The notes under the pieces were generated by a model that saw only the letters and a list, made by a program, of their open reading frames with translations, did not search any database and was not told the DNA's origin. Positions 10,293 to 20,651 of a stretch of 35,970 nt of DNA are shown piece after piece; position 1 is the first letter of the stretch; each line of letters opens with the position of its first letter. The position numbers and the translations under genes were made by a program. Source of the stretch: Hydnum rufescens UP504 (taxonomy: Eukaryota; Basidiomycota; Agaricomycetes; Cantharellales; Hydnaceae). The stretch spans positions 161,086 to 197,055 of the forward strand of contig MU129025.1 in NCBI GenBank assembly GCA_014904985.1, given 5' to 3'.

Positions 10293-12626
10293 TTATGGAG
10301 GGAGGGCCTCTAAATCTGCAGCTTGATTTTGCTGTGAGGCTGGGGACATTGGCCCCAGAGTGCAGAATTGATGAATCTGTTCAACAAGGAAGGCCAGTGA
10401 GAGTGTGTACCATGACATTAGGTGGGAGCTGGAGCCCTGCACCCTGGGTGGGAGGCTCATCACTCCATGTAATAAAAGAATCAATTCTTCCCACTGAAAG
10501 TGAGGAATGGGGTGCAAGGGGACTGGGAAGTTCTCAAGGCATTCCCTGCCTCTCACTCATATTCTCTGTATGACTTTGGCCTTAGCTCTGGGGCTGAACT
10601 CTCACAGAGTGCCAGGAATTGCACTGGGGTGTATCCCTGTGGCCGAGGGTTCGGCAGGGTATTGGAGGAATGCCGCTCTTTGGTTCTGAACAGCTAGGAG
10701 GGCCCAGTCCTGATCCTTATAAGCGATAATAGTTGTTCATAGAAGATGGAGCCATGAGTGTACATAGGGGCTGTACTTCTCGAATAGTTTGCATTCCAGT
10801 TCGTTCTTGGATCTGAAATAGAGGAAAGGAGCCAGGTGTACTGGGAAAGTCCCTGCATGAATGCATTCCTTGTCCCAATCAGCCTCAGTTCCAATGGTTG
10901 ATGAGCCTGACCCCACCCCTGATGGCAATGGGGCCTCTTCCCGGGACTCCTGGGGTGCTGAAAAGTCTTCAAAGGGTGGGAGATTCATGTCCTCAGAAGA
11001 TGGGGGATTCACGTCTTTGAAGGATGGGGGATCCTCTGCCATAGATGCAGCTGGGATCGGTGGAGGAGGAGGGCGTGGCATGTTCTGTGGGGCCGAAGGG
11101 TATAAGGGATCTGCTTTGATATGTTCTAGCAGGTCCGGTGGGGCCCCATAAGGGCAGGTGTACAGATCTACTAACTGCTGGCACAGAGGGGCAGTATGGA
11201 GGAAAGCAGGGAACGTCAGGGGAGCAATCCAGTTCCCTTGGTTTCACTCAGCCCACCTCTTGCAGGTCTTGTAGTTTTCATGGAATAGCAGCAGCAGGGG
11301 TTTGTAGCGCTTCCGATCCATAAGCTCTTTAAGGGAGATGGTCTCCTTCCCTAATGCCTCCTGCATCTCTCGGAGGACTGCTGTGATGTTAGGCTCCTTT
11401 GTGCTTGTCAGCCAATGAATCATCCATGCCACATAGACCTCGTCCTTTTCTCCCCTGGGCCACCTGTAATTGGCTCCATGGAAGTGATGGTAAGGGCCCA
11501 GCGCTGGTGCTTCAGTGGCATGCCCTGGGCGTACCACCCAAACATCCACCAGTCTCAGTACCTCCTGCATTGTGATAGCCTGGCTCAATTCCCTATGGAA
11601 TTGCACCCACGTCTTCTCCCATGTGAACCCTTCACTGAACCAGCACAAAGGCAAGTGCTCCTCAGCGTGGGCCTGGGCTCATGCCCAGAGAGGTGATTCT
11701 TCTGCTGAGCCTTGAGGGAAGAGCTCCACAGGTGGCTGGGAGTTAGCCTCATGGACTGTCCACACTGGCACTCCCAGCTCAGCCAGGCTTTCACCAATGA
11801 GTCTTGAGCGCACATTGCTGACCCTGACCATTAGCCCCATTTGGTGTACTGTAGAGCAGAAGGTTGGGGGGTGAAACCATCCCCAGTATAGCCTGAAATA
11901 CAGGAGGAATCAGATTCCCAAGGTTAGGAATCCAAGGCCATCCATGAGCTGCCAGGGCAGCTCCTGTGCAATTTGTGTGATCCTCCAAGGAGGGGCAGGC
12001 TGGATGGCCTGCCCCAGTAGGGTGAACCACAACTGTCTGAAGTGCCAATCAGGGTCCTGTGAAGAAGGTAAGGTAAGGGCATTTTCCCTGACTGAGCTCT
12101 CAAGCTTTATTATGTTCGTTAGTATGATCGAACCTGACATGCGCAGGTATTGGATGCGGCCTGCGGCTAACATGAAAAGATCAGGCCTGGGGCCAGTGGA
12201 TGTGATGAGGTGTAAATGTGGGTTGAAGTCAAAGGAATGAAGATCGAGTGGGGTGCAGGCTCAGTGGATGGGGAAAGGGCTGCTTGTTGGGAGAAGCTCA
12301 GTTCTCATCATCCAATCAAACTTCCCCAAACGCCCCCATTCATCTAAGTCTGCCCAGCTGTAGCCATACAGATCACTGTGATATGGCAGAAGTCCTTGCA
12401 CTCTCAGGAGAGGGCCTGGGAGATTAAGAGTGCATATTTCATAGTTGAAGAACCGAGCAGAACGTGGGAGACTTGGGCTGTCGCCTGGTCTTTGAGCGGG
12501 ATTGTCCAGCCAATCCACATATTGCTTGTGGTTGTAATTGTCATGGTTGGTGTTCTTCCCTGGCATTGGATAGTGGCAACCCTCCCAAATTCCCAAGTGC
12601 CACTGCAACTCCTGCTCAGGTGACAT
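10293..12626 (-). pseudogene. element A ORF3: 777-codon frame of unknown function, 7 in-frame TGA
   Basis: One reading frame runs 2334 nt from ATG 12626 to a TAA at 10293-10295 with no frameshift, broken only by seven TGA codons (ending at 12261, 11910, 11679, 11244, 10737, 10602 and 10557). It begins 51 nt after the TAA that ends pol, on the same strand. The protein is tryptophan-rich (..YGYSWADLDEWGRLGKFDW.., ..VAWMIHWLTSTKEPNI..), with a Pro/Glu/Ser-rich linker (PRPPPPPIPAAS then SFKDVNPPSSEDMNLPPFED) around residues 520-560. I see no signal peptide, transmembrane anchor or furin-type site, so nothing supports an envelope protein. I do not recognise the family. A further - frame at 10270-10082 (62 codons) may be its C-terminal continuation after a frameshift. 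Confidence 0.6.
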
Positions 12627-12676
12627 AGTGGGGTTAGCCCGGATAGGTGGGTGTCGCCTTGTTGTATACTCATGGC

Positions 12677-13093
12677 TTATATCTCCACTCCAGGATCTCT
12701 GCCTGCGGCTTCACCAGGGCTCCTGGTGGCCACATTTCCTTTGTACTCCCTTAGTCTCAAAAACACGTTGCAGAGGGCACTTTCAGGTTCGAATGTGTCA
12801 TGTTCAGGGCCATACTCTTTCCAATGCACTAGGTATTCCTTACACCTCCAGCTAGCATTATAGTGATGTCCCACTATTTTTTCTATCTCATACTCTTCCT
12901 CAGCAGCTAGTTCTCTTAAGTCAGGCAATTTTGCGTGCTTGCTCTCATCAGGGGCTCTGTAGTACTTTGTCAGGTGTTGTATGTTAATAATGGGATGCAG
13001 CTTATATTCTGGTGGAATGTTTAAATGATAGATGACTGGGTTTATTTTTTCAGTGACTGTAAAAGCCCCATGTGTTGCTGCAGGAGCTTGCAT
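12677..13093 (-). pseudogene. element A pol C-terminus: integrase tail and chromodomain
   Basis: The frame carries the integrase C-terminal GPY/F-like segment (INPVIYHLNIPPEYKLHPI, then INIQHLTKYY), followed by a chromodomain: EEEYEIEKIVGHHYN..KEYLVHWKEYGPEHDTFEPESAL. The aromatic cage-type positions (Y of EYEIE, W of HWKEY, F/E of the DTFEPE strand) are present. It ends in a genuine TAA at 12677-12679. In relatives this domain tethers the integrase to modified nucleosomes and steers insertion. A further piece of IN tail on - (13337-13119) is in another frame. Confidence 0.8.
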
Positions 13094-13296
13094 CCCATGC
13101 CTTTAACATCCACCAGCTCTAATGAGTGAGGGTTGAGGAGGACCTCATCCCCTTTCTTGAATTCCTCTTCTCTTCGCTTCGTGTTGTATGCTCATGCTTG
13201 CCTGGCTTGTGCTTGCACCAATGCCTCCCTTGCCTTAGTTCGATGGACTTCCAACTCTTCAATGAAGGGTGTTGCAGCTGCACTGTGAGTAAAGAG

Positions 13297-14089
13297 TCAC
13301 TGTATCCCTTGCGGGATGGGGTCGATGGCTTGTGCACCTGTGCAAGGGGAATAGCCCATCAATAGAAAGTCTGGCGAGTATCCCATCGAGGAGTGGGGGG
13401 TGGAGTTATAGGCAGATGCCAGAGGCCCCAGCCACTGCACCCAGTTTCCTCTATTACCTGTGATGTACGCTCTGAGCACCACCTCTAGGGTATCATTGGC
13501 TTTCTCTGTCTGCCCATTGGTTTGAGGGTGATGGGAAGTTGAGAGCAGGAGGTTTAGGTCCAGGTGTTTAGCTACCAAAGCCCAGAAAGCTTTGGCCCAC
13601 TGCACATCCCTGTCAGCAATCATTCGTTTGGGTATGCTGTACTTGTAGACCACATGGTTGATGAATAATCTGGCGAATCCCTCCTGCTTCAGTGTTGAGA
13701 CCATAGGAACATATTGTACATATTTCATGAGCTTGTCCATGATCACGAGTACTGCATCGTGACCTAATGATTTGGGAAGACCTGTGATAAGGTCTAGCGA
13801 GATGACTTCAAAAGGTAGCAATGGGATCAAGTGGGGCAGCAGTTTGCTGTTAGGCCCCCACTTATCTGGCTTCGTTTTCTGACATATGTCGCAGGTTCTC
13901 ATGAACTGGACAATGTCAGCCCACATCCTGGGCCAGTAAAATCAGGCAGCTAGGTGGTGATAGAGGCGGGATGAGCCTGCATGGGCGCTCTCCCATGGGC
14001 TATCATGGGTCTCATGCAGCAGGTGCTGGACTTCTGATCTTGGGATGCATAGCCTTGCTACCCAATCTGCATCATGGAAGGTGAGCAGT
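13297..14089 (-). pseudogene. element A integrase (H2C2 zinc finger and DDE core)
   Basis: The zinc-binding part (HETHDSPWESAHAG..CDICQKTKP) lies at about 14050-13870, followed by the catalytic core with ISLDLITGLP, MIADRDVQW, and QTNGQTEKAND, which supply the D, D and E of the D,D-35-E triad. A TGA at 13942-13944 interrupts HLAA*FYWPRM, where arginine is normal. The reading frame continues on the other side of the solo LTR (..KSPEGLL at ~14736), which proves that the LTR inserted here. Confidence 0.8.
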
Positions 14090-14735
14090 TGTCAGGGCCA
14101 TGCTGCGACGAGAGCACCAAACAAATATAGACATGGATAAGTCCGACTAGGTCCGGCGTAAGTCCGGCTCAGTCCGAAGGAATCCGGGCAAGGCTGAGAT
14201 AAGAGGAGTGGAGGAGAACAGAGGAGAGCTCCAGCAGCCCGGAAGGGTCTAGGCGGAGGTGAGTACGATGGTCCTTAAGCTTGAGGAGTCAGCTGGACCA
14301 CACTCGGAACTGTAGTCCGGGGTAATAGCGGAAATCCTGAGTTTTCATAGAAGACATAAGGAAGTACAAGGACAAACCTGTAGTCCGGGGTAATAGTGGA
14401 AATCCTGAGAGACCAAAGCTGAGGCCTCTGGACTTCGCCCCGGACTACTTATACAGGACAGCTATACTACGAGGGGAGTGATCATCAAGGGGGAGGGTGG
14501 TTACAAGGGAGGTGGAAACAGGGACAGGGGAGCGGCCAGGAACAAGGACAGGTACTAGCGTGGGTAACTCGGAATCAAAGGAAATGAAAGAGAAATGAAA
14601 CGTGACAGAACGAACTCGGAAGCAAACGGAAACAAAAGGAAACAAGAAGAAATAAACTGACGGAGCCCGGAGAGCACCGGAGACAAATCGGAAGCAAACC
14701 GGAGTTATCGGAAAAGAAGTGGACGAACCCTGACA
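14090..14735 (-). mobile_element. solo LTR of the element B family
   Basis: 646 bp starting TGTCAGGG and ending CTGACA (short inverted termini). It is flanked by perfect 5-bp target duplications GCAGT (14085-14089 and 14736-14740). It matches the 3' LTR of element B at 19979-20620 along its length, in the same orientation. Removing it and one GCAGT restores the integrase frame of element A (KSPEGLL-TFHDADW). It is a solo LTR left by recombination between two LTRs. Inside, a ~30-bp motif (TGTAGTCCGGGGTAATAG.. GGAAATCCTGAG) is directly repeated at about 14309 and 14377; the B copy has the same repeat. Confidence 0.93.
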
Positions 14736-14740
14736 GCAGT

Positions 14741-15650
14741 CCTTCTGGTGACTTATAGAACCATTGGGCAGCTGAGACTTCTGCTCCCTCTGGCTCTGCA
14801 GCCCCCCAGGCCCGACTGAAGCTCGGATCCTCCTTATAGCCATTCACAAAAGCTAGGAGTCTCCCAGGGCTTATGTTGATAGATAGGCTGGAGGAAGCCA
14901 TTCCCCTCCTGGAGGGTTGGCCTTCCTGCTCCTTTCCCGTGTGGCTTGAGACATTTCCTTCTCTAGCCTTTCTTCCATGGTCATGGAGCTTTGTTTACCC
15001 TCTTGTACTTCCTTTGATTTGGGTACAGTCCTGGACTGCGCCCTCATCATTAAGAAGGCTGCTTTCTGCACTGGCATTCATTCCAGGTTTGTTTCCCATG
15101 CCTGCAGGGGTTGGTTGGGTAGTGGAGCTGGTAGAGGCAGCATTGAATCCTCCATAGGTGACTGGTGCAGCAGAATTCTGCTTAGCCTTGACAGGGGGTC
15201 AACATTCGAATGAGTCACTCCTGCTTGATGTACAATTTCAAGTCCTGGGAATGCTCTGAACACTGCCCCCCATGCCACCAGTCATCTGTTGGTGTTCTCA
15301 TACATTCAAGCCCATTGTAGTGCTGAGTGATCTGTGATGATTATATTTTTCTCTCCTTCTACAAATGGCTGGAAGCAAACAAGGGCTTCTTTGACTCCCA
15401 GGGCTTCTCATTCCATTGCTGAGTAGTTTTTCTCAGTGCTCTTTAGTGAGCGGCTCCAGTACACTATGAATCGTTCAATGAAAATGATTGTCTTCTTGAA
15501 TTCACTCACCAAGACCCTGGCCCTGGGTCTGGAACATCATTCATGGCTTTTGAGGCTTGACGTACTAGCTTGGGTATGGGCTCCCCTTTCTGATAAGCAA
15601 GTCTTATTCATTCATAGAGTTTTGTACCCTTCAGGTCTTTAAGTTCTAAA
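14741..15650 (-). pseudogene. element A RNase H and RH-IN linker
   Basis: Readable segments on - are SLKSTEKNYSAME*EALG (15445-15395), IIITDHSALQWA*MYENTNR*LVAW (15345-15275) and GLEIVHQAGVTHSNVDPLSRL (15240-15180). These are the usual gypsy RNase H landmarks (ExxNYS..E.E.L, TDH, DxLSR). Three TGA stops (15408-15410, 15306-15308, 15282-15284) fall at expected arginines. A Glu/Lys-rich linker (15077-14871) leads to the integrase zinc finger, whose first part (FVNGYKEDPSFSRAW..) is at 14840-14741. Confidence 0.7.
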
Positions 15651-16943
15651 GACTGCACCTGCTGTAGACTGGCTCCTATTGCTATGTCCAAAGTGTCTGA
15701 GTATATATGATAGGGGAGCCCTTGCATCAGGTGGCCAAGGACTGGAGCTTGAGTCAAGGCTCCCTTGATATCCTGGAAGGCTTGCTCTTGCTTGGCTTCC
15801 CATGCCCAAGGTCTATCTTTCTTGAGTAGGTCAAACAAAGGGGCTGCTTGATCAGAGTAGAATGGGATATAGTGCAAAAAATAGACAGCCATCCCGAGAA
15901 ACATTTGTAAGGTCGAACAGGTGGAGGGGCAAGCTAGGTCGACCACCATGCGAACTTTCTCCTTGTGTGTAGACAAGCCTAACCATGACACTTTCTGCCC
16001 CAACAGCAGTATAGACATATACATGAAGTGGCATTTCTTTGGCGCCAGCATTAAGTGGGCTTCCTCACATGCCTGGAGTACAGCATCAAGGTGCCCCAGA
16101 TGATCTTCATATGATTTTGAGTAAATAACTATATCATCAATGTAGACCAGGGTGAATATCCATAGGTATGGCGATAGGATTGACTGCATGAGTCTTTGGA
16201 AGATGGGGGGACTGTTGTGCAGTCCAAATGGCATTCTTTTGAACTGCCACAGTCCCCAATGAGAGTGGAAGGCTGTCTTTTCTTTATCTTTGTCCTCCAT
16301 GTTCATCTGATGGAATCCACTTAATGCATCTACTGCTGATAGCACTTGCGCTCCCAATAGCGCTTGCAGGATCTCTTTCTGGCGAGGGATTGGGAACTTG
16401 TCAGGGATGGTCTGCACATTCAGCTTGTGGTAGTCTACACAGAACCTGGGTTTCCCATTCTGATATGCTATGACTACTGGTGTGCCCATGGGCTCTTAGA
16501 AGGTTCTACAACCTCTTGCTTGATCCACTTCTCCATCTGCTCATTGATTACCTTCCTCTTTGCTGGGATGCTCCATACATGGGCAGGGAAATAGGGTCCA
16601 CTTCTTCTTTCAAACAGACCTTGGCTATCGTCTCCAGTGTCCCAAGACGATCATTGAAACCAAATGCTTTAATATGCTTGTGGATCAAGGCAAAGGTCTG
16701 TTCCAGATTTCTGGGGCACATCAGGGGAGATGTTGACGATTGCTTCCAAGTCTTCCTGCTGATATGTTGTAGGATCTGGGGCTCTGACATTTTGGGGCCC
16801 CACAGTTCGTTGGGCTCCTCAGGCTCAAGTACGGTCTCATCGGGTTCTGTTTGTCTGGCTGGTCTTTCTGCCAAATCTTGTTCGCCTAGGGAACCCCTGG
16901 TGATTTTCTGGACCAGTAAAGCATAGGCTTGTAATTTCCTCAT
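15608..16943 (-). pseudogene. element A reverse transcriptase
   Basis: The main frame 16489-15608 (293 codons) contains GKPRFCVDYHKLN, ALSGFHQMNM, the MPFGLHNSPPIFQRLM motif and the YIDDIVIYS catalytic box (YxDD aspartates at about residues 121-122), then the PLFDLLKKDRPW and YSDTLDIAIGA start of RNase H. A single-base loss near 16487 separates it from the upstream strand (AKRKVINEQMEKWIKQEVVEPSKSPW), and further frameshifts separate that from 16943-16548 (..HIKAFGFNDRLGTL..SLPMYGAS), the PR-RT junction region. It stops at a TGA (15608-15610). Confidence 0.85.
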
Positions 16944-17022
16944 CTACATCTCACCCTGCTTGCCATCAAATACTCATTCAGATCATGGAGGATCCCCAGT
17001 GTATCTCCAGCCCATATCCATT

Positions 17023-17810
17023 TCAGCCAAGGCGAAGGTTGGAGACCAGGAGGAATGGGTCATTGGATTGTATTAGACAGGAAGGAGAGGCCAAGAAGTA
17101 CCCATCCTTCAAAGGAAGTATGATCTTCTTGACGAGCCATTCTTTTTGCCCCTGGAATTGACCTTGCAACCATATCTTCGCTGAATGTCCTGGGGGAATA
17201 TGGACATCCTTGGCAGCCTTTACGAGGTGGTCTCTCTTCGTGGTAGGGGCAGGGTGTGGTCTCAGAGTTCCGCCCTGCCATGTGGCTGCCAGGTACACAT
17301 TCCTGTCTTGTATTCCTTCTGGATGTCTGGGTTTCACCTCCACATTCAAGGCGGGTGGCAGAGTCAAGTGGGCTTGTACTGTAAATACACCTTGGGGCTG
17401 GCAAATAGACAATGTAGACTGTTGAGCTGTATGCAGGACTGAGACTTTGTAGTTGACTTGGAAATCCTCCCCTAGAAGAACCGGTATGTTCATCCCTGGG
17501 ATGATGTATGCTTCTTCCATAAATTCCAGCCATTGGCCTTCCTTTGAGCACATCAAGAAGGTGAGGTTGATGAAGCCGAGTATTCATGCCTGACTAGTAG
17601 CTCAAATAGATTGAGCTTCATCCCCTTCTGGAGCTTGGGTTGTGAGGGAAGGGCACAGTAGCATTCTTCTGATAGCAGCGTAATGTCTGCTCCTGAATCT
17701 AAGTGCAACTGCATTGCCAGTCCTTCCATGCTTCCCAGGCAGCCATCAAGAATGCTAAGGGCTGTTATGCCCAGGGCAGATCTACCCTGAGGCATCGAGC
17801 ATGCCTTCAC
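17023..17810 (-). pseudogene. element A protease (retropepsin-like) region
   Basis: The segment 17810-17553 contains MQLHLDSGADITLLSEE, an aspartic protease active site (DSGA) with the usual hydrophobic neighbours. After a one-base shift the frame 17556-17023 continues (..EFMEEAYIIPGMNIPVLLGEDFQVNY..), with a glycine-containing flap/second-half pattern (IPVLLGEDF). In an active element this domain would cut the Gag-Pol polyprotein inside the particle. Confidence 0.75.
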
Positions 17811-18317
17811 ACACCAGACTGGGCCCGTTCCTGAGGAAACCTCCTCCTTTGGGCCTCAGGAGATGGGGTTCCTTTTCGGCTCAGTGAGTGCATGAATTTG
17901 CTCTCAGGGGTGGGGTCAATTTGTACTTCAGCTAGTTCACTCTGCAGGTCATGCATCACCTGTGCACAAGCCGTTCTGTCTGTTGTTGCTGGCAGTTGTG
18001 GCCCCCTGGGGGCCTCCCTTGCCTCAATGCTTGATCCAGTCCTTGCAGTTTGATCATCTCCTTCCCCTTTGTCTGGTGGCTTCTTCAGCCTTGGGGCGCT
18101 TGGCAGCTGGAGGGATCTTCCAAAATGTCTTTGCAGTTGTATTTACATTATGTAGCAGATCAGGATGTGTCTCCATGAATGTAGGCTCCTTCCTAATTAC
18201 ACTGGAGACAGGTGGTGGAGTGATTGTCCCCCGCTCCTCTACTGAAAAGACTGCCTGTTCATTTGTTCATTGATGTATGCAGCATATGTGGCCTTATATT
18301 GCGGAGATTCATAGCAC

Positions 18318-19827
18318 CTATGCTCTTTCTGCAGCATTTTGCAGTCCAGCTGCTGGAGAATTCCCTGTAGGGGGACATTCATGCAGCCAGTGTTTCTCAC
18401 TTCCGCAGGCAAAGCAACGTTGCCCAGGTTTATGGTGGCTGACAACTGAATTGTTGTGGGGGTATGGATACATTTTCTCTGTGCTTGCCACTGTATGATC
18501 TAGCATGGCTTTCCTGATTGATCTCGATCCTGGGCTTGAAGGGGTGTTTGTTTGCATTATGGGCTCTTGAAGTAACCTCACATGTCATATCTGTGTCGGA
18601 GTACTCGTAGGTGCCTTCCTCGTCATCCTCCCATCCTGAATGGAGGGAATCTGAACTGCTAGAGGAGGGACTTCCAATGTCCATGAGGTTTTCTTGCTTG
18701 TGCTGCCTTGGTTCATGTCTCCTCTGCTGGTGTCGTTCGTCCTCCAATATTGTACTAGCATGTCTTCATACTGCTTAGCTAAAGCAAGCATGTCTTTGAT
18801 GGAGGCCTCTTGCTCCAGCACAGTACGTGATTCCAAGGGAGGGGGCATTCTCCATGATAGACACCATCTCTTCAGTGCTATTTACCAGGAATCAATAGAA
18901 GAGATGGGTGCGGAGGATGCGTTGCTGGATGTATTGGGCTGGGGATTCATAGGGATGCACTGCACCTCAGAATGTCTCTTGACTGTACATTAGACGCTGC
19001 ACCGTAACCCAGGAATCACCTAAATAGCACTTAAGCACCCAATCCTCTAGCTTACACCAGGATTGTAATATGGGAGTGTGGATTGGATGAGAGTGAGCTC
19101 ACCATGCTGAGGCTACAGTGCCTCTAAATTGGGATGTCGCTATCATGGGGAGCAGTCTTGTGACTTCTGCACCAAGGTTAGCAATGTTGTTGCAGGCCAG
19201 GATCCACTCTAGGGCTGTCTCCGGGTCCCCATCCCATTCTGGGATGACTGACCACTTGAGTTTTTTGTCCCATATAAGCCCCTGCGGCTGCTGGAAGAAA
19301 TCACTGGCACCTCCTGGAGGCCCTGGTGGCCCTGGTGGTCCTGGAGGCCCTGGGGTCTTGGGGGTACAGGTGGCCCTCTAGGGCCTTGTGGCCCTGGGTC
19401 TGGTCCCTTCCAGGCCCTGGGTCGCCACTTGGGGGCCCTGGTGGGGGTGGGGGTCCCCTGCTCCCACCTGGTAGGTCATCAGGTTCTTCCCCTCCTCCTG
19501 GGCTGCTGGGCCTTCCAGAATCGCCCTTTGGTCCTTGGGGGCTGGGTGTCGAAGCATGGGGGGACTAGGACTCATCCCCATGTGTCCTGTACCCAAGGAT
19601 GATGCAGGCACCATCTTGCCCATTAACTCCCTTGGGAGGATGCGTATCATGGGCTCTGAAGATAAGATGGGACCCAGGGCTCTTAGTATGGCCATGGGGT
19701 AATGGATTCTTCCATTAAGCAGGCAAAGTGGTGGTGCGCTCAGGGGAGGCATTGCGTGGTAGGAAGGAAAGGGCCTCCCTATAGAGGTAATCGTTGATGT
19801 CCACATACTTGTTGTTAGCTTTCGCAA
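18318..19827 (-). pseudogene. element A Gag with zinc knuckle
   Basis: The N-terminal part has a proline/glycine-rich collagen-like tract (PGPPGPPGPPGPPGG at ~19360-19310), followed by the capsid-like segment FFQQPQGLIWDKKLKWSVIP..DGDPETALEWI. A zinc knuckle CFACGSEKHWLHEC (CX2CX4HX4C) lies at about 18415-18370, after a charged linker (HQQRRHEPRQHKQEN). Three TGA codons (19099-19101, 18967-18969, 18892-18894) lie in one frame; a TAG at 19378-19380 and frameshifts add to the damage. The upstream part is cut at 19978 by element B. Confidence 0.75.
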
Positions 19828-19978
19828 TGAAGAAATCAGTATGCAGCATACTTGGGGTAGTCTCTTCTGGGGCAGAGCCTGGTAGTCCCTCCCACGGAGG
19901 GACCTGGCAACCCACTGTAGTGTGGGTATCTGAGGTGGTTCTGGCTCTTGAACCTGCAGCGACTTGGAGCAGGGTTTC

Positions 19979-20620
19979 TGTCAGGGCCATGCTGCGACAA
20001 GAGCACCAAACAAATATAAACACAGATAAGTCTGGATAAGTCCAGTGTAAGTCCAGCTAAGTCTGAGAGAATCCGGGCAAGAATGAGATAAAGAGGATAG
20101 GAGGGGACAGAGAGGCAATCCAGCAGCCCAGAGGGGACTAGGTGGGAATGAGCACAGCAGTCCTTAAGCTCATGGAGTCAACTGGAAGATACTCGGACTG
20201 TAGTCTGGAGTAGAAGCGGAAATCCTGAGATTAACATTAAGGGAATAGGTACAGTGAGGCTAACCTGTAGTCTGGAGTAGAAGCAGAAATCCTGAGAGAC
20301 CAAAGCTGAGTCTCTGGATGTCGCCCCAGACTACTTATACATAGTTCCTATACTATGGGGGATTGATCACTTAATGAGAGGTGGTTACAGGGGGGCAGGC
20401 ACAAGAGGGGGAGCAGGCAGGGGACAGGAAAGTGGAGGGAACAGGGACAGGGCCAGGGGTAAGTGTGTGGGAACCGGAAGTAAAGGAAATGAGGAAATGA
20501 AGGGGAAATGAAACAGAGATGGGGACAAATCAGAAACAGGCCAGAACCAAAACCAGAAACAAACTGAAGACAAACTGGAAACAAATCTGGAATTAACTGG
20601 GAAATGGACGAACTCTGACA
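19979..20620 (-). repeat. 3' LTR of element B
   Basis: 642 bp, TGTCAGGG.. to ..CTCTGACA. On the coding (-) strand it is preceded by a purine tract (AAGAGGGGGGTTAA, 20634-20621), the expected polypurine primer for plus-strand synthesis, so this is the 3' LTR of an element lying at higher coordinates. It matches the solo LTR 14090-14735, with many substitutions and small indels. An internal ~30-bp motif is repeated near 20200 and 20263. Confidence 0.88.
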
Positions 20621-20634
20621 TTAACCCCCCTCTT
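20621..20634 (-). other. polypurine tract of element B
   Basis: AAGAGGGGGGTTAA on -, directly abutting the LTR start TGTCAG. It is the conventional position of the primer for second-strand DNA synthesis. Confidence 0.75.
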
Positions 20635-20651
20635 AAGCCCAATCATCCCGA

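Larger units (their letters stand above)
10052..19978 (-). mobile_element. Ty3/gypsy retrotransposon A (chromovirus-like), decayed, with extra ORF3
   Basis: Reading on -, the order is gag (19827-18318), PR (~17700), RT (16943-15608), RNase H (~15700-15080), IN (H2C2 plus DDE core, ~14860-13297), chromodomain (~12990-12720), then ORF3 (12626-10293). The PR-RT-RH-IN order and chromodomain mark the Ty3/gypsy class. A GGGGGG purine tract (on -) just 3' of ORF3 at 10052-10060 is a candidate polypurine tract. The 5' end is cut off by insertion of element B at 19978; no 5' LTR is in the window. Many frameshifts and TGA stops show it is dead. A 646-bp solo LTR sits in its integrase. Confidence 0.85.

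Noticed and set aside
10293..12626. Envelope protein gene of an errantivirus-like element
   Set aside because: No signal peptide, transmembrane anchor or cleavage site is visible in ORF3; only its position resembles env.
12404..12673. Alternative ORF starting at ATG 12673, just after the pol stop
   Set aside because: The frame starting at 12626 stays open, apart from TGA codons, for 2.3 kb; the 12673 frame ends after 89 codons and has no continuation.
10293..19101. Genetic code change with TGA read as a sense codon
   Set aside because: TGA also ends plausible genes here (7TM copy B, the B integrase frame), affected elements have frameshifts too, and CpG decay explains the pattern with known mechanisms.
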